Below the pieces are notes generated by a model, which was not told where the DNA came from, ran no database searches, and saw only the letters and a program-made list of their open reading frames with translations. A DNA stretch of 64,000 nucleotides from NCBI RefSeq assembly GCF_900231165.1, contig NZ_LT960614.1, positions 310,001 to 374,000 of the forward strand, read 5' to 3'. This DNA comes from Hartmannibacter diazotrophicus. GTDB lineage: Bacteria > Pseudomonadota > Alphaproteobacteria > Rhizobiales > Pleomorphomonadaceae. Both the position numbers and the translations under genes were made by a program. Below, piece by piece: positions 30,817 through 40,148 of this stretch (position 1 is its first letter; each line of letters begins with the position of its first letter).

Positions 30817-31193
30817 GTTGTTCCACACATGATCGTCCGATCGACGTCACCGACATTCTCGCCCGCCTGAAGACGCTTTCGTCGGCCGAGGATTTCTTTG
30901 GCGCTCTCGGCGTTGCCTACGATCCGAAGGTCCTTCAGGTCGCGCGCCTGCATATCCTCAAGCGCATGGGCGAATATCTGGCGACGGAGGATTTCGACGG
31001 CCTGCCGGACTTGGTCATCGCCGCCCGCGCCAAGGCGACGCTGGCGCGCGCCTATGGGGATTTCGAGAGCTCCTCACCGCTCTCCCAGCGGGTCTTCAGG
31101 GTCCTGAAGGACCACGACCCGGATCGTCCCGTGCCGCCGAAGACGGCCTTCGTGGCGCTCGGCGACATCATGAAGCCGATCGCGAGCGACTGA
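30813..31193 (+). CDS. nifW: Nitrogenase-stabilizing/protective protein NifW
   Basis: NifW is a small protein that interacts with the MoFe protein and helps protect nitrogenase from oxygen damage. The 126-residue sequence shows the family pattern [20 protein letters not shown] and [15 protein letters not shown]. It overlaps the cysE stop by 4 bases, so the two are translated together. A GC-rich hairpin follows within 35 bases of the stop. Confidence 0.93.
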   Translation: MSCSTHDRPIDVTDILARLKTLSSAEDFFGALGVAYDPKVLQVARLHILKRMGEYLATEDFDGLPDLVIAARAKATLARAYGDFESSSPLSQRVFRVLKDHDPDRPVPPKTAFVALGDIMKPIASD

Positions 31194-31227
31194 CCGCCGT
31201 CTTGCTTCTGGTCTTTTTGGAAGACGA

Positions 31228-31254
31228 GGCCCCGCTTTTCCCGGACGCGGGGCC
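31228..31254. terminator. Hairpin after nifW
   Basis: GGCCCCGC and GCGGGGCC form a perfect 8-base stem around an 11-base loop, with little of a U-run. It lies between convergent nifW and the reverse-strand flavocytochrome gene. Confidence 0.6.
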
Positions 31255-31301
31255 TTGCCGGTGCCGTATGCCGGATCGCCCGTGGGCTCTCCGGCGAGCG
31301 G

Positions 31302-32648
31302 CTACCGCAATTCGAACAGTTCCTGATGGAACTGCTCGTCGATGGGCATTCCTGTGGTCGCAAAGTCCGCCTTGAGGACCGCTCCGAATTTGATCGGACC
31401 GCAGAACCAGATGCTTGCGTCCTGCCAGCCCGGGACCATCTCGCGGATGCGCTCGCCGGAAAGCCTGCCGTGACGCGAGTCGATCAGGGTGTGGAGGCGC
31501 ACCTTGGCCGCGTGCGCATCCCGCGCGAGGCGTTCCAGCGCTGCTTCATCCACCTCCCGTGTGGTGTGGAACAGGTCGATTTCGGGGCGCGCCTCGTGCG
31601 GCTCCAGCGTGGCCAGTTCCTTTAGCCGGGCGACGAACGGCGTGATGCCGATGCCGGCGCCGATCCAGATCTGGCGCTGCCGGCCGTCATCGAAGGTGAA
31701 GCGGCCGTAAGGGCCCTCGACGGTGATCGTCTGGCCGATCTTCAGCCGGTCGACGAGACCTGTCGTGTGATCCCCGAGTTCCTTGGAAATGAAGGTGATC
31801 GTCGGGTTCGCGGGGTTCCAGGCCGAAGCGATCGTATAGGGATGCGCGCCTTCCAGCGCATTGGAGGTCGCAAAGGCGAATTGTCCCGCCTCATGCCCCG
31901 GCCAGCCGGACCCGAGCTTGATCACCGTCTCAAGGGAACGCACGCCCGGATAGTGGCGCAATTCGGCAATTTCGCCCGTCACCCGCCGGCCGGCGCCGAT
32001 CCGGCCGAGAATCGAGACAGCCGCCGCGTAGCTGCCGGCAAGCAGCAGAACGGCGACCACAAGCCCGAGCGGGGTCAACCACATGCCGTAGTCCAGCAGG
32101 ATGATCGCGTGGAACACCAGCGCAAGGTAGGCCGCGGGGACGAACCGGTGGCTGTAGCGGAACCAGTGGTAGGGAATGAGCTTGATCAGCGCGATCAGCA
32201 GGAGGACGACCGCGGCATAGAAGGCCCACTGGCCGATCTCCTCCGCCGTGCCGCGAAAGCTGCCCAGCAATCGGCGAAGCGGGTCCGTGATCTCCGGGCG
32301 TGGCCCGCGGACGGGCGGTGCGAGAAGTCCGAACCCCACGGCCCATTTGGGCGCTTCGGACCAGAGCCAGTGAAAGATCGCGACACACAGCGCACCGATT
32401 CCGAGCCATTTGTGGAGCTTGTACATCTTGTCAAGGCCGCCAAGCCTCGCCTCGGGCCAGCGCGGCCTGAGCGACAGGACCATGGCGACACTCATCGCGC
32501 TGATGGCCAGAACGCCGCTGAACTGCATGACGAACTGGCGCAGGGCAAAGAAATTCTCGGCCGAGAAGATGGCGGTGTTCAAGGCCAGCCAGAGCAGGCC
32601 GAGCACAATCCAGAAACCCCAGAACAGCCGGATGTTGCCGCGCGTCAC
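31302..32648 (-). CDS. Ferric-reductase-like membrane flavocytochrome
   Basis: A 448-residue inner-membrane electron-transfer protein. The N-terminal half is a ferric-reductase-like haem-binding domain with about six membrane segments (LFWGFWIVLGLLWLALNTAI at the start) and candidate haem His residues in YKLHKW, AIFHWLW, YSHRF and LVFHAII. The C-terminal half is an FAD/NAD(P)-binding ferredoxin-reductase domain with HPYTIAS (FAD), VEGPYGRFTF, WIGAGIGITPF (nucleotide) and WFCGPIKFG near the end. The physiological acceptor is unknown. It lies between nifW and fixA on the opposite strand, and its upstream region carries an FNR/FixK-like half-matched box, so a link to microoxic or nitrogen-fixing growth is plausible but unproven. 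Confidence 0.85.
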   Translation of the reverse strand: MTRGNIRLFWGFWIVLGLLWLALNTAIFSAENFFALRQFVMQFSGVLAISAMSVAMVLSLRPRWPEARLGGLDKMYKLHKWLGIGALCVAIFHWLWSEAPKWAVGFGLLAPPVRGPRPEITDPLRRLLGSFRGTAEEIGQWAFYAAVVLLLIALIKLIPYHWFRYSHRFVPAAYLALVFHAIILLDYGMWLTPLGLVVAVLLLAGSYAAAVSILGRIGAGRRVTGEIAELRHYPGVRSLETVIKLGSGWPGHEAGQFAFATSNALEGAHPYTIASAWNPANPTITFISKELGDHTTGLVDRLKIGQTITVEGPYGRFTFDDGRQRQIWIGAGIGITPFVARLKELATLEPHEARPEIDLFHTTREVDEAALERLARDAHAAKVRLHTLIDSRHGRLSGERIREMVPGWQDASIWFCGPIKFGAVLKADFATTGMPIDEQFHQELFELR

Positions 32649-32703
32649 GTTCGTCTCCCTCGCAGACCCGAATTCTTCTTAGCGGTAAGAGGTAAGCACC
32701 ACC

Positions 32704-32717
32704 ATGACATGCATCAA
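32704..32717 (-). promoter_or_regulatory. Candidate FNR/FixK-type site upstream of the flavocytochrome
   Basis: ATGAC-ATGC-ATCAA resembles the FNR/FixK box TTGAY-N4-ATCAA with one mismatch, centred about 62 bases upstream of the start codon at 32648. The single-site match makes this tentative. Confidence 0.4.
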
Positions 32718-32756
32718 TGGCGCCTCCCGCGCCCGACAAACCGACAACGACAGGTC

Positions 32757-32772
32757 TGTCATTTTTCCGACA
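32757..32772 (+). promoter_or_regulatory. NifA upstream activator sequence (fixABC promoter)
   Basis: TGT-CATTTTTCCG-ACA is a perfect TGT-N10-ACA element, 110 bases upstream of the fixA sigma-54 promoter, a normal enhancer distance. Confidence 0.85.
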
Positions 32773-32866
32773 ACGAGCAGCGGCGATGGCGTTCCAATTG
32801 CGGGGTTGTCTAAAGACGCGATTTAAAAACAAAAGTTTACGAGGTGGCTGGCGACTTGGCACGCCC

Positions 32867-32882
32867 GATGCTCCAGAGGATC
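32867..32882 (+). promoter_or_regulatory. Sigma-54 (-24/-12) promoter of fixABC
   Basis: TGGCACG-CCCG-ATGCT matches the RpoN consensus except for one base of the -12 element, with GG-N10-GC spacing, 46 bases before the fixA ATG. Confidence 0.88.
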
Positions 32883-32928
32883 AACGAAGGAAGCCGGGCT
32901 TCCCGACCCGTTTCCAAGGAGGCGAGCC

Positions 32929-33777
32929 ATGCACATCGTCGTCTGCATCAAGCAGGTTCCGGACAGCGCGCAGATCCGGGTTCATCCCGTCACCAACACG
33001 ATCATGCGCCAGGGCGTGCCGACGATCATCAACCCCTATGACCTCTTCGCGCTGGAAGAGGCGCTGCGGCTTCGCGACAAGCATGGCGGCACGGTCACGG
33101 TCCTCACCATGGGCCCGCCGACCGCCGAGGACAGCTTGCGCAAGGCGCTCACCCTGGGTGCCGACCGTGCGGTGCTGCTCACCGACCGTTTCTTCGCCGG
33201 TTCCGATACGCTGGCGACGTCCTTCGCCCTTGCCTCGGCGATCGGGAAGATCACCGAAACCTTCGGCGCGCCGGATGTCGTCTTCGCCGGCAAGCAGACC
33301 ATCGATGGCGACACCGCCCAGGTCGGCCCCGGCATCGCCAAGCGGCTGAAGCTGATCCAGCTCACCTATGTCTCCAAGATCGGCCATGTCGACCTGGAGG
33401 GTCGCCGCATCGAGGTGGAGCGCCGCTCCGAAGGCGGTACGCAGCTTCTGTCGACGCAGCTTCCCTGCCTCGTCACCATGCTGGAAGGCACCAACGAGAT
33501 GCGCCGTGGCACGGTCGCGGACGCCCTGCGCGCCGCCCGCGCCGAGGTGACGATCTGGAGCGCCAAGGACGCCGGCATCGAGGACGTGACCAAATGCGGC
33601 CTGCGCGGCTCGCCGACCGTGGTCAAGCGCGTCTTCGCCCCGACGGCACGATCCGAAAAGGCCGAGATCGTCGACTTTGGCGCCAGCGCCGACGAGGCCG
33701 CCGAAGCCCTGATCGAAACCCTTTTCCAGAAGGCGCCGAAGCTCCAGGCCGAGCTCGTCGCCGCCCAGATCGCCTGA
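32929..33777 (+). CDS. fixA: FixA, ETF-beta-like subunit of the nitrogenase electron bifurcation complex
   Basis: FixA pairs with FixB as an electron-transfer-flavoprotein; with FixC and FixX it uses NADH to reduce quinone and low-potential ferredoxin or flavodoxin for nitrogenase. The 282-residue protein opens with the ETF-beta pattern [20 protein letters not shown] and contains [20 protein letters not shown] and [20 protein letters not shown]. The usual ETF-beta lysine-rich recognition loop is replaced by [16 protein letters not shown] lies before the ATG. It heads the fixABC operon behind a sigma-54 promoter. Confidence 0.96.
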   Translation: MHIVVCIKQVPDSAQIRVHPVTNTIMRQGVPTIINPYDLFALEEALRLRDKHGGTVTVLTMGPPTAEDSLRKALTLGADRAVLLTDRFFAGSDTLATSFALASAIGKITETFGAPDVVFAGKQTIDGDTAQVGPGIAKRLKLIQLTYVSKIGHVDLEGRRIEVERRSEGGTQLLSTQLPCLVTMLEGTNEMRRGTVADALRAARAEVTIWSAKDAGIEDVTKCGLRGSPTVVKRVFAPTARSEKAEIVDFGASADEAAEALIETLFQKAPKLQAELVAAQIA

Positions 33778-33802
33778 CCCGGCTCTTTCAGGAGACAGAC
33801 CC

Positions 33803-34915
33803 ATGTCTGACGCCAAGCCCCAAGCTGCCGCTCCCTCTGCCGGTTCCCGCGCCGGCATGAAGAAGGAGCTGCCCGAGCACTTCAAGGCCTACAAGCACGT
33901 GTGGGTCTTCATCGAGGTCGAGCGCGGCCAGGTTCACCCCGTCTCCTTCGAACTCCTGGGGGAGGGCCGCAAGCTTGCCGACCAGCTTGGCGTCGACCTT
34001 GCCGGCGTCGTCCTTGGGCCGGCGGGCGAGGGCACCAATGCCGCGATCCGCGAGACCTTCGCTTATGGCGCCGACCTCGCCTATCTCGTCGAGGACCCGC
34101 TGCTGGCCGACTACCGCAACGAGCCCTTCACCAAGGCGCTGACCGATCTCGTCAACACCTACCAGCCGGAGATCCTGCTGCTTGGCGCAACGACGCTCGG
34201 CCGCGACCTTGCCGGTTCGGTGGCGACGACGCTGCTCACGGGCCTCACCGCCGACTGCACCGAGCTTGCGGTCGACAGCGACAAGTCGCTGGCGGCCACC
34301 CGCCCGACCTTCGGCGGCTCGCTTCTCTGCACGATCTACACCCTCAACTACCGCCCGCAGATGGCGACCATCCGCCCGCGCGTGATGGCGATGCCGGAGC
34401 GGCTGGAAAAGCCCGTCGGCAAGGTGGTCAGCCATCCGCTCGGCATGGTCGAGGACGACATCGTCACCAAGATCCTCTCCTTCCTGCCCGACCGCGAGAC
34501 CAGCCAGGCCAACCTCGCCTATGCGGACGTCGTGGTGGCCGGCGGCATGGGCCTGCAGGCGGCGGAGAATTTCCAGCTCGTGCGCCAGCTTGCCGGCGCG
34601 CTCGGCGCCGAATATGGCTGCTCGCGCCCCGTGATGCAGAAGGGTTGGATGCCCGCCGACCGCCAGATCGGTCAGACCGGCAAGACCATCCGGCCGAAGC
34701 TCTACATCGCCGCCGGAATTTCCGGCGCGATCCAGCACCGGGTGGGCGTCGAGGGCGCGGATCTCATCGTCGCGATCAACACCGACAAGAACGCGCCGAT
34801 CTTCGACTTTGCCCATGTCGGCATCGTCACCGACGCCATCCGCTTCCTTCCGGCGCTGACGAAGGCTTTCGAGAAGCGCCTTTCACCCCACAACCGCGAC
34901 AAGCTTGCCGGCTGA
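33803..34915 (+). CDS. fixB: FixB, ETF-alpha-like subunit of the FixABCX complex
   Basis: The ETF-alpha partner of FixA, which binds FAD. The 370-residue protein begins with a short proline/alanine-rich lead, then an ETF-like domain ([20 protein letters not shown]). Its C-terminal FAD-binding domain carries the ETF-alpha signature ([20 protein letters not shown], followed by [13 protein letters not shown]). It lies 25 bases after fixA and 23 bases before fixC in the same operon. Confidence 0.96.
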   Translation: MSDAKPQAAAPSAGSRAGMKKELPEHFKAYKHVWVFIEVERGQVHPVSFELLGEGRKLADQLGVDLAGVVLGPAGEGTNAAIRETFAYGADLAYLVEDPLLADYRNEPFTKALTDLVNTYQPEILLLGATTLGRDLAGSVATTLLTGLTADCTELAVDSDKSLAATRPTFGGSLLCTIYTLNYRPQMATIRPRVMAMPERLEKPVGKVVSHPLGMVEDDIVTKILSFLPDRETSQANLAYADVVVAGGMGLQAAENFQLVRQLAGALGAEYGCSRPVMQKGWMPADRQIGQTGKTIRPKLYIAAGISGAIQHRVGVEGADLIVAINTDKNAPIFDFAHVGIVTDAIRFLPALTKAFEKRLSPHNRDKLAG

Positions 34916-34938
34916 CCGGCTCTTTGAGGAGACAGGCC

Positions 34939-36246
34939 ATGACGCAAGAAAAATTCGATGCCATCGTCATCGGCGCCGGCATGTCCGGCAACGCCGCCGC
35001 CTACACGCTCGCCTCGCGCGGCCTCAAGGTGCTGCAGCTGGAACGCGGCGAATATGCCGGCTCCAAGAATGTCCAGGGCGCCATCATGTATGCCGACATG
35101 CTGGAGAAGGTCATCCCGGATTTCCGCGAGGATGCGCCGCTGGAACGCCATATCGTCGAGCAGCGCTTCTGGATGATGGACGACGTCTCGCATTCCGGCA
35201 TGCACTACCGCTCCGACGACTTCAATTCCGAAAAGCCGAACCGCTACACCATCGTCCGTGCCCAGTTCGACAAGTGGTTCTCGCGCAAGGTGCGCGACGC
35301 TGGGGCGACCGTGCTCTGCGAGACCACCGTGACCGAACTCGTCCGCGACGGTGCCGGCAAGGTGATCGGCGTGAAGACCGACCGCAAGGGCGGTCCGATC
35401 TACGCCGACGTCGTGGTGCTCGCCGAGGGCGTCAACGGCCTTCTCGGCACCCGCGCAGGGCTGCGCGAGACGCCGAAGGCGGAGACCGTGGCGCTGGCGG
35501 TCAAGGAAATGCACTTCCTGCCCGAGGACGTGATCAACCAGCGCTTCAATCTCAAGGGCTCGGAAGGCTGCGTGATCGAGGCCGCCGGCACCATCTCGCG
35601 CGGCATGACGGGGCTCGCCTTCCTCTACACCAACCGGGAATCGATCTCGGTCGGCATCGGCTGCCTCGTCTCCGACTTTGCCCGCGAGATGGAAAGCCCC
35701 TATGCGCTGCTGGAAAGCTTCAAGCAGCATCCCTCCGTGCGCCAGTTGCTGGAAGGCACCGAGGTCAAGGAATATGCCGCCCACCTGATCCCCGAGGGCG
35801 GCTACAAGGCGATCCCGGAGCTTTGCGGCGATGGCTGGGTGATGGTGGGCGATGCGGCCCAGCTCAACAACGCCATCCACCGCGAGGGCTCGAACCTCGC
35901 GATGACGTCGGGCCGCCTTGCCGCCGAGGCTATCTTCCAGGTGAAGACGCGGCGCGATCCGATGACGGCGGAAAACCTCGCCCTCTACAAGCGCATGCTG
36001 GACGACAGCTTCGTCATCAAGGATCTGAAGAAATACAAGGACATGCCGCGCCTGCTGCACACCAATTCGCAGAATTTCTTCATGACCTATCCGCAGCTTA
36101 TCTCCCAGGCGGCGAAGAATTTCCTCGTCGTCGACGGCACGCCCAAGATCGAGAAGGAAAAGGCGACGACCAGGTCCTTCGTCGCCGCCCGCTCGCGCCT
36201 CGGCCTCATCGGCGATGCCTTCAGGCTGGCGCTCGCCTGGCGGTAG
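34939..36246 (+). CDS. fixC: FixC, ETF:quinone oxidoreductase-like flavoprotein
   Basis: FixC is the quinone-reducing FAD subunit of FixABCX, associated with the inner membrane face. The 435-residue protein has the N-terminal dinucleotide fold [18 protein letters not shown], the [18 protein letters not shown] segment and [20 protein letters not shown], the second FAD motif of ETF-QO relatives. ATG 34939 follows a GAGGAGACAGG ribosome site; the open frame upstream overlaps fixB. The fixX gene that normally follows at once is here 301 bases away, beyond two intergenic repeats. Confidence 0.96.
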   Translation: MTQEKFDAIVIGAGMSGNAAAYTLASRGLKVLQLERGEYAGSKNVQGAIMYADMLEKVIPDFREDAPLERHIVEQRFWMMDDVSHSGMHYRSDDFNSEKPNRYTIVRAQFDKWFSRKVRDAGATVLCETTVTELVRDGAGKVIGVKTDRKGGPIYADVVVLAEGVNGLLGTRAGLRETPKAETVALAVKEMHFLPEDVINQRFNLKGSEGCVIEAAGTISRGMTGLAFLYTNRESISVGIGCLVSDFAREMESPYALLESFKQHPSVRQLLEGTEVKEYAAHLIPEGGYKAIPELCGDGWVMVGDAAQLNNAIHREGSNLAMTSGRLAAEAIFQVKTRRDPMTAENLALYKRMLDDSFVIKDLKKYKDMPRLLHTNSQNFFMTYPQLISQAAKNFLVVDGTPKIEKEKATTRSFVAARSRLGLIGDAFRLALAWR

Positions 36247-36294
36247 TCGCATGTCGCGCAAAAGTGGATGCCGCTCTTGCGATAACGACGTGCG
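36247..36294. repeat. Rhizobiales palindromic element with AAAAGTGG core (copy 2)
   Basis: Starts right after the fixC stop: CGCATGTCGCGCAAAAGTGG followed by ATGCCGCTCTTGCGATAACG and ACGTGCG. The GCATGTCG...CGACGTGC outer arms and GCAAAAG...CTCTTGC inner arms make an imperfect hairpin. Its core resembles the element after iscA (26219-26267). Confidence 0.7.
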
Positions 36295-36357
36295 CAAAAA
36301 GACAAAGACTTGAGGAAAGTCGGCCCAGTCCGCTTTTGGAAAGGGCAGATTTCGTGA

Positions 36358-36489
36358 GGTGTCATTCCCGGCCGAAGCGCCGCCGGCGCTGAGGGGACGG
36401 GAATCCAGAAAGAAATCTCAGAGTTCGGATCTTGCTTCTGGATCCCCTTCCCTCGCCAAGCCTTCGGCTTGTCGCGCCGGGGATGACAT
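36358..36489. repeat. Intergenic palindromic repeat (copy 3)
   Basis: Outer arms GGTGTCATTCCCGGCC and CCGGGGATGACAT, inner blocks ACGGGAATCCAGAAA and TTCTGGATCCCCTTC. Read on the reverse strand, it closely follows the element at 29874-30000 (shared GGCGAGGGAAGGGGATCCAG). It separates fixC from fixX. Confidence 0.85.
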
Positions 36490-36547
36490 CCGGGCAAGGG
36501 CCCCAGGGAAAATACCCGCGTTTCCATTCATGCCGGAGAAAGATGCC

Positions 36548-36856
36548 ATGAACGCGATCGTGAAGCCCGGAAGCGATGTCCGCGTCGAGGACAAGCTCTA
36601 CCAGAACCGCTACCTCGTCGACGCCGGCCGGCCGCATATCAAGGTCGCCCCGCACGAAACGCCAAGCCCCGCGCTGCTGGCGCTCACCCGTGTCTGCCCG
36701 GCCAAATGCTACGAGCAGAACGAGAAGGGCCAGGTGGAGATCACCGCCGACGGCTGCATGGAATGCGGCACCTGCCGCGTTCTCTGCGAGGCCTCCGGCG
36801 AGATCGAGTGGAACTATCCGCGCGGCGGTTTCGGGGTCCTGTTCAAGTTCGGCTGA
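36548..36856 (+). CDS. fixX: Ferredoxin-like protein FixX
   Basis: FixX is the small Fe-S subunit of FixABCX, passing electrons between FixC and the quinone or ferredoxin acceptors. The 102-residue protein has the paired cysteine pattern of the family: Cys50 and Cys54 (RVCPAKCYE), then [11 protein letters not shown] (Cys 70, 73, 76, 80), and the C-terminal [15 protein letters not shown] shared with ETF-QO. ATG 36548 was chosen because GGAGAAAG lies between it and the alternative ATG 36530. No sigma-54 site is visible directly upstream, so expression probably depends on read-through from fixABC across the repeats. Confidence 0.94.
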   Translation: MNAIVKPGSDVRVEDKLYQNRYLVDAGRPHIKVAPHETPSPALLALTRVCPAKCYEQNEKGQVEITADGCMECGTCRVLCEASGEIEWNYPRGGFGVLFKFG

Positions 36857-36881
36857 GGAAAGCCGCTGTCCTTTCGCGGTG

Positions 36882-39800
36882 TCAGTGAAAATCCCGCGAC
36901 TTCGGGATAAGCCGGACATTGCGCGGGTGGCTGGCAACGCGCGGATAGACCGGGTGCAACACCTCGTCGGCGCGCGAGAGCTGGATGCTTGCCTCGTGTC
37001 CTTGCCCCAGGCTGTTGAGGTCGGCGGAGCGGTCCGCCACGGCATCGGCGATGACGTGGATGACGCCTTCCTCGCTGAGCTGCAATTCGCCTCTCACCAC
37101 GGCAAGCCGCGCACCCATCACCTCGCGGCGATACTGCTCGAAGCGCCGCGCCCAGATGAGCACGTTGACGATGCCAGTCTCGTCCTCCAGCGTCATGAAG
37201 ATGGCATTACCCTTGCCCGGCCGCTGGCGCACCAGCACGAGGCCGGCAACGCTCACGCGGGACCCGTTGCGCGCGACGCGGACCTCTGAGGAACTGAGGA
37301 TCCCCTCCGCCCTGAATCGTCGCCGCAGAAACTGCATCGGATGGGCCTTCAGCGACAGGTGCGTCGTCTGGTAGTCGGCGACCACATGCTCGGCGAGGGC
37401 CATCTCCGGCAGGCTGGCGGCGGGTTCCTCGGCAAGCTCGCGCGCCTTCGAGGCGGCAAAGAGCGGCAGCGGCTCGTCGTCCGGCAGCCGCCTCACCGCC
37501 CACATCGCCTCGCGCCGGTCGAGGCCGAGCGAGCGGAAGCCGTCGGCGTCGGCCAGCATGTCGAGCGCTGCCCTCGGCAGGCGCGCCCGGCTCCAGAGAT
37601 CCTCCAGCGTCCGGAAGCCGTCCCCGCGCGCCTCCGCGAGAGTATCGGCCCAGTCCTCGCGAAAGCCGCTGATCTGGCGCAGGCCGAGCCGCAGCGCCAG
37701 ACGCCCGTCCGCCTCCCGCTCCAGCGTGTTGTCGAAGCCGCTCACGTTGACGTCGGCGGGATGGACCGGCACGCCGTGCTCGCGGGCATCGCGCACGATC
37801 TGGGCGGGGGCGTAGAAGCCCATCGGCTGCGAATTCAAAAGCGCGCAGGCAAAGACCGCCGGATGGTGGCATTTGATCCAGGCCGAGACATAGACGAGCT
37901 TGGCGAAGGAGGCGGCATGGCTTTCGGGAAAGCCGTACTCGCCGAAGCCCTTGATCTGGTCGAAGCAGCGCTGGGCGAAATCGCGCGTGTAGCCGCGCCG
38001 CACCATGCCCTCCACCATCTTGGCCTCGAAGGTGTGGATGGTGCCGACATGACGGAAGGTCGCCATCGCCCGGCGGAGCTGGTTGGCTTCTTCCGAGGTG
38101 AATTTCGCGGCCACCATGGCGATCTTCATCGCCTGCTCCTGGAAAAGAGGCACGCCCAGGGTCCGTGCGAGCACCTTCCTGAGTTCGTCGGCAGGTCCAT
38201 GCTCAGGCGCAGGAGCGGGGTAATCGACCTTTTCCTCCCCCTTCCGCCGCCTCAGATAGGGATGCACCATGTCGCCCTGGATCGGGCCGGGGCGCACGAT
38301 CGCCACCTGGATGACGAGATCGTAGAATTCCTTTGGCCTCAGGCGCGGCAGCATGTTGATCTGGGCGCGGCTCTCCACCTGAAAGACGCCGATGGAATCG
38401 CCCTTCTGCAGCATCCCGTAGACGGCTTCGTCCTCCCGCTCCACGTCGGCAAGGCCGAGATCCAGGTCGTTGTAGGCACGCAGGAGGTCGAAGCCCTTGC
38501 GGATGCAGGTCAGCATGCCGAGCGCCAGCACGTCGACCTTGAGCAGGCCGAGCGTGTCGATGTCGTCCTTGTCCCATTCGATGAAGGTGCGGTCTTCCAT
38601 CGCCGCGTTGCCGATGGGAACCAGATCGTCGAGACGCTCCCGCGTCAGCACGAAGCCGCCGACATGCTGGGAGAGATGGCGCGGAAAGCCGAGGATGCGC
38701 GTGGCAAGGTCGACCGCGCGGGCAATCAGCGGATTGTCCGGCTCAAGGCCCGCCTCGCGGATATGTTTCTCGGCGAGCTTCGATCCGTAGCTGCCCCAGA
38801 CCGTCCCGGCAAGGCGCTGGGTCACGTCCTCGGTGAGGCCGAGCACCTTGCCGACCTCGCGGATGGCGCTGCGCGGGCGGTAGGAAATGACGGTCGCGGC
38901 AATCGCCGCCCGCTCGCGACCGTAGCGCGCGTAGATATGCTGGATCACTTCCTCGCGCCGCTCGTGCTCGAAATCGACGTCGATGTCCGGCGGCTCCTTG
39001 CGCTCCATGGACAGGAAACGGGCAAAGAGCAGGTCGTGCTCGGCCGGATCGACCGCCGTGATGCCGAGTACGTAGCAGACGGCCGAGTTGGCCGCCGAGC
39101 CGCGACCCTGGCAGAGGATGCCCTTGTCCTCGGCGAAGCGGACGATGTCGTGGATGGTGAGGAAATAGCGCGCGTAGTCGAGGCGGCGGATGAGGTCGAA
39201 CTCCTCGGCAAGGAGCGTTTCGACCTTTTCCGGCACGCCGTCCGGATAGCGGATCGGCACGCGCCGGCGAACGAGTTCCTCCAGCCAGCTCTGCGCGTCC
39301 CAGCCCGGAGGGACGGGCTCGTCCGGGTAGTTGTACCGAAGTTCCTTCAGGGAAAAGTCGATCAGATCGAGGAAGGTCAGCGTTTCCTCGATGGCCTCCG
39401 GGCAGTCGGCAAAGAGCCGGGTCATTTCGGTCGGCGGCTTCAGGTGCCGTTCGGCGTTGGCTTCCAGCCGCCGGCCGGCCGCCTCCAGCGTCGTGCCCTC
39501 GCGGATGCAGGTGAGGACGTCCTGAACCGGGCGCTGGCCGGGCGCGTGATAGAGCACGTCGTTGACGGCGATCAGCGGCACGCCGGCCGAGCGGGCGACG
39601 ATCTTGAGCCCGGCAAGACGGCGCCGGTCGTCGCCGCGACGCTGCATGCTGGCGGCAAGCCACAGCGAGCCCGGAGCAGCCTTGCCGAGCCGCTGCAGGC
39701 ACTGCGTCAGCTCGGCGCGGTCGCCGCGCGGCATGACGATGAGGAGAAGGTCCGCCGTGTTGAAGAGAAGGTCGTTGAAGGTCAGCAGGCATTCGCCCTT

Positions 39801-40148
39801 CTCCGCCCGGCGCTTGCCGAGGGTGAGGAGGCGGCAGAGCCGCGCCCATCCTGCCCGGTTCTGCGGATAGGCGAGAATGTCGGGCGTGCCGTCGGCAAAG
39901 ACGAGCCGGCTACCGACGGCGAGCTTGAAGGGCAGGGGGATATCCGGCCCGTGCTCGGCCACCCACAATTCCTCGACCTTCTGGACGGCGGCATGGGCGC
40001 GCACGACCCCGGCCACCGTGTTCTCGTCGGCGATCCCGATCCCGGCAAGGCCGAGGTCCATCGCGGTCGCGACGAGATCGGCCGCATGGGAGGCCCCGCG
40101 CAGGAAGGAGAAGTTGCTCGTGACGGCGAGTTCGCCATAGCCGGTCAT
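36882..40148 (-). CDS. dnaE2: Error-prone DNA polymerase DnaE2 (ImuC)
   Basis: A C-family polymerase that performs damage-induced translesion synthesis with ImuA and ImuB. The 1088-residue protein has the PHP domain at the N-terminus (YGELAVTSNFSFLRGASHAA), the GRGSAANSAVCYVLGIT palm segment (about residue 348) and the catalytic acidic motif PDIDVDFEHERR (387-398). The C-terminal OB-fold region (VSVAGLVLVRQRPGKGNAIF) is present. Its start overlaps the imuB stop by 4 bases (ATGA), so imuB and dnaE2 are translationally coupled. It is convergent with fixX. Confidence 0.96.
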   Translation of the reverse strand: MTGYGELAVTSNFSFLRGASHAADLVATAMDLGLAGIGIADENTVAGVVRAHAAVQKVEELWVAEHGPDIPLPFKLAVGSRLVFADGTPDILAYPQNRAGWARLCRLLTLGKRRAEKGECLLTFNDLLFNTADLLLIVMPRGDRAELTQCLQRLGKAAPGSLWLAASMQRRGDDRRRLAGLKIVARSAGVPLIAVNDVLYHAPGQRPVQDVLTCIREGTTLEAAGRRLEANAERHLKPPTEMTRLFADCPEAIEETLTFLDLIDFSLKELRYNYPDEPVPPGWDAQSWLEELVRRRVPIRYPDGVPEKVETLLAEEFDLIRRLDYARYFLTIHDIVRFAEDKGILCQGRGSAANSAVCYVLGITAVDPAEHDLLFARFLSMERKEPPDIDVDFEHERREEVIQHIYARYGRERAAIAATVISYRPRSAIREVGKVLGLTEDVTQRLAGTVWGSYGSKLAEKHIREAGLEPDNPLIARAVDLATRILGFPRHLSQHVGGFVLTRERLDDLVPIGNAAMEDRTFIEWDKDDIDTLGLLKVDVLALGMLTCIRKGFDLLRAYNDLDLGLADVEREDEAVYGMLQKGDSIGVFQVESRAQINMLPRLRPKEFYDLVIQVAIVRPGPIQGDMVHPYLRRRKGEEKVDYPAPAPEHGPADELRKVLARTLGVPLFQEQAMKIAMVAAKFTSEEANQLRRAMATFRHVGTIHTFEAKMVEGMVRRGYTRDFAQRCFDQIKGFGEYGFPESHAASFAKLVYVSAWIKCHHPAVFACALLNSQPMGFYAPAQIVRDAREHGVPVHPADVNVSGFDNTLEREADGRLALRLGLRQISGFREDWADTLAEARGDGFRTLEDLWSRARLPRAALDMLADADGFRSLGLDRREAMWAVRRLPDDEPLPLFAASKARELAEEPAASLPEMALAEHVVADYQTTHLSLKAHPMQFLRRRFRAEGILSSSEVRVARNGSRVSVAGLVLVRQRPGKGNAIFMTLEDETGIVNVLIWARRFEQYRREVMGARLAVVRGELQLSEEGVIHVIADAVADRSADLNSLGQGHEASIQLSRADEVLHPVYPRVASHPRNVRLIPKSRDFH

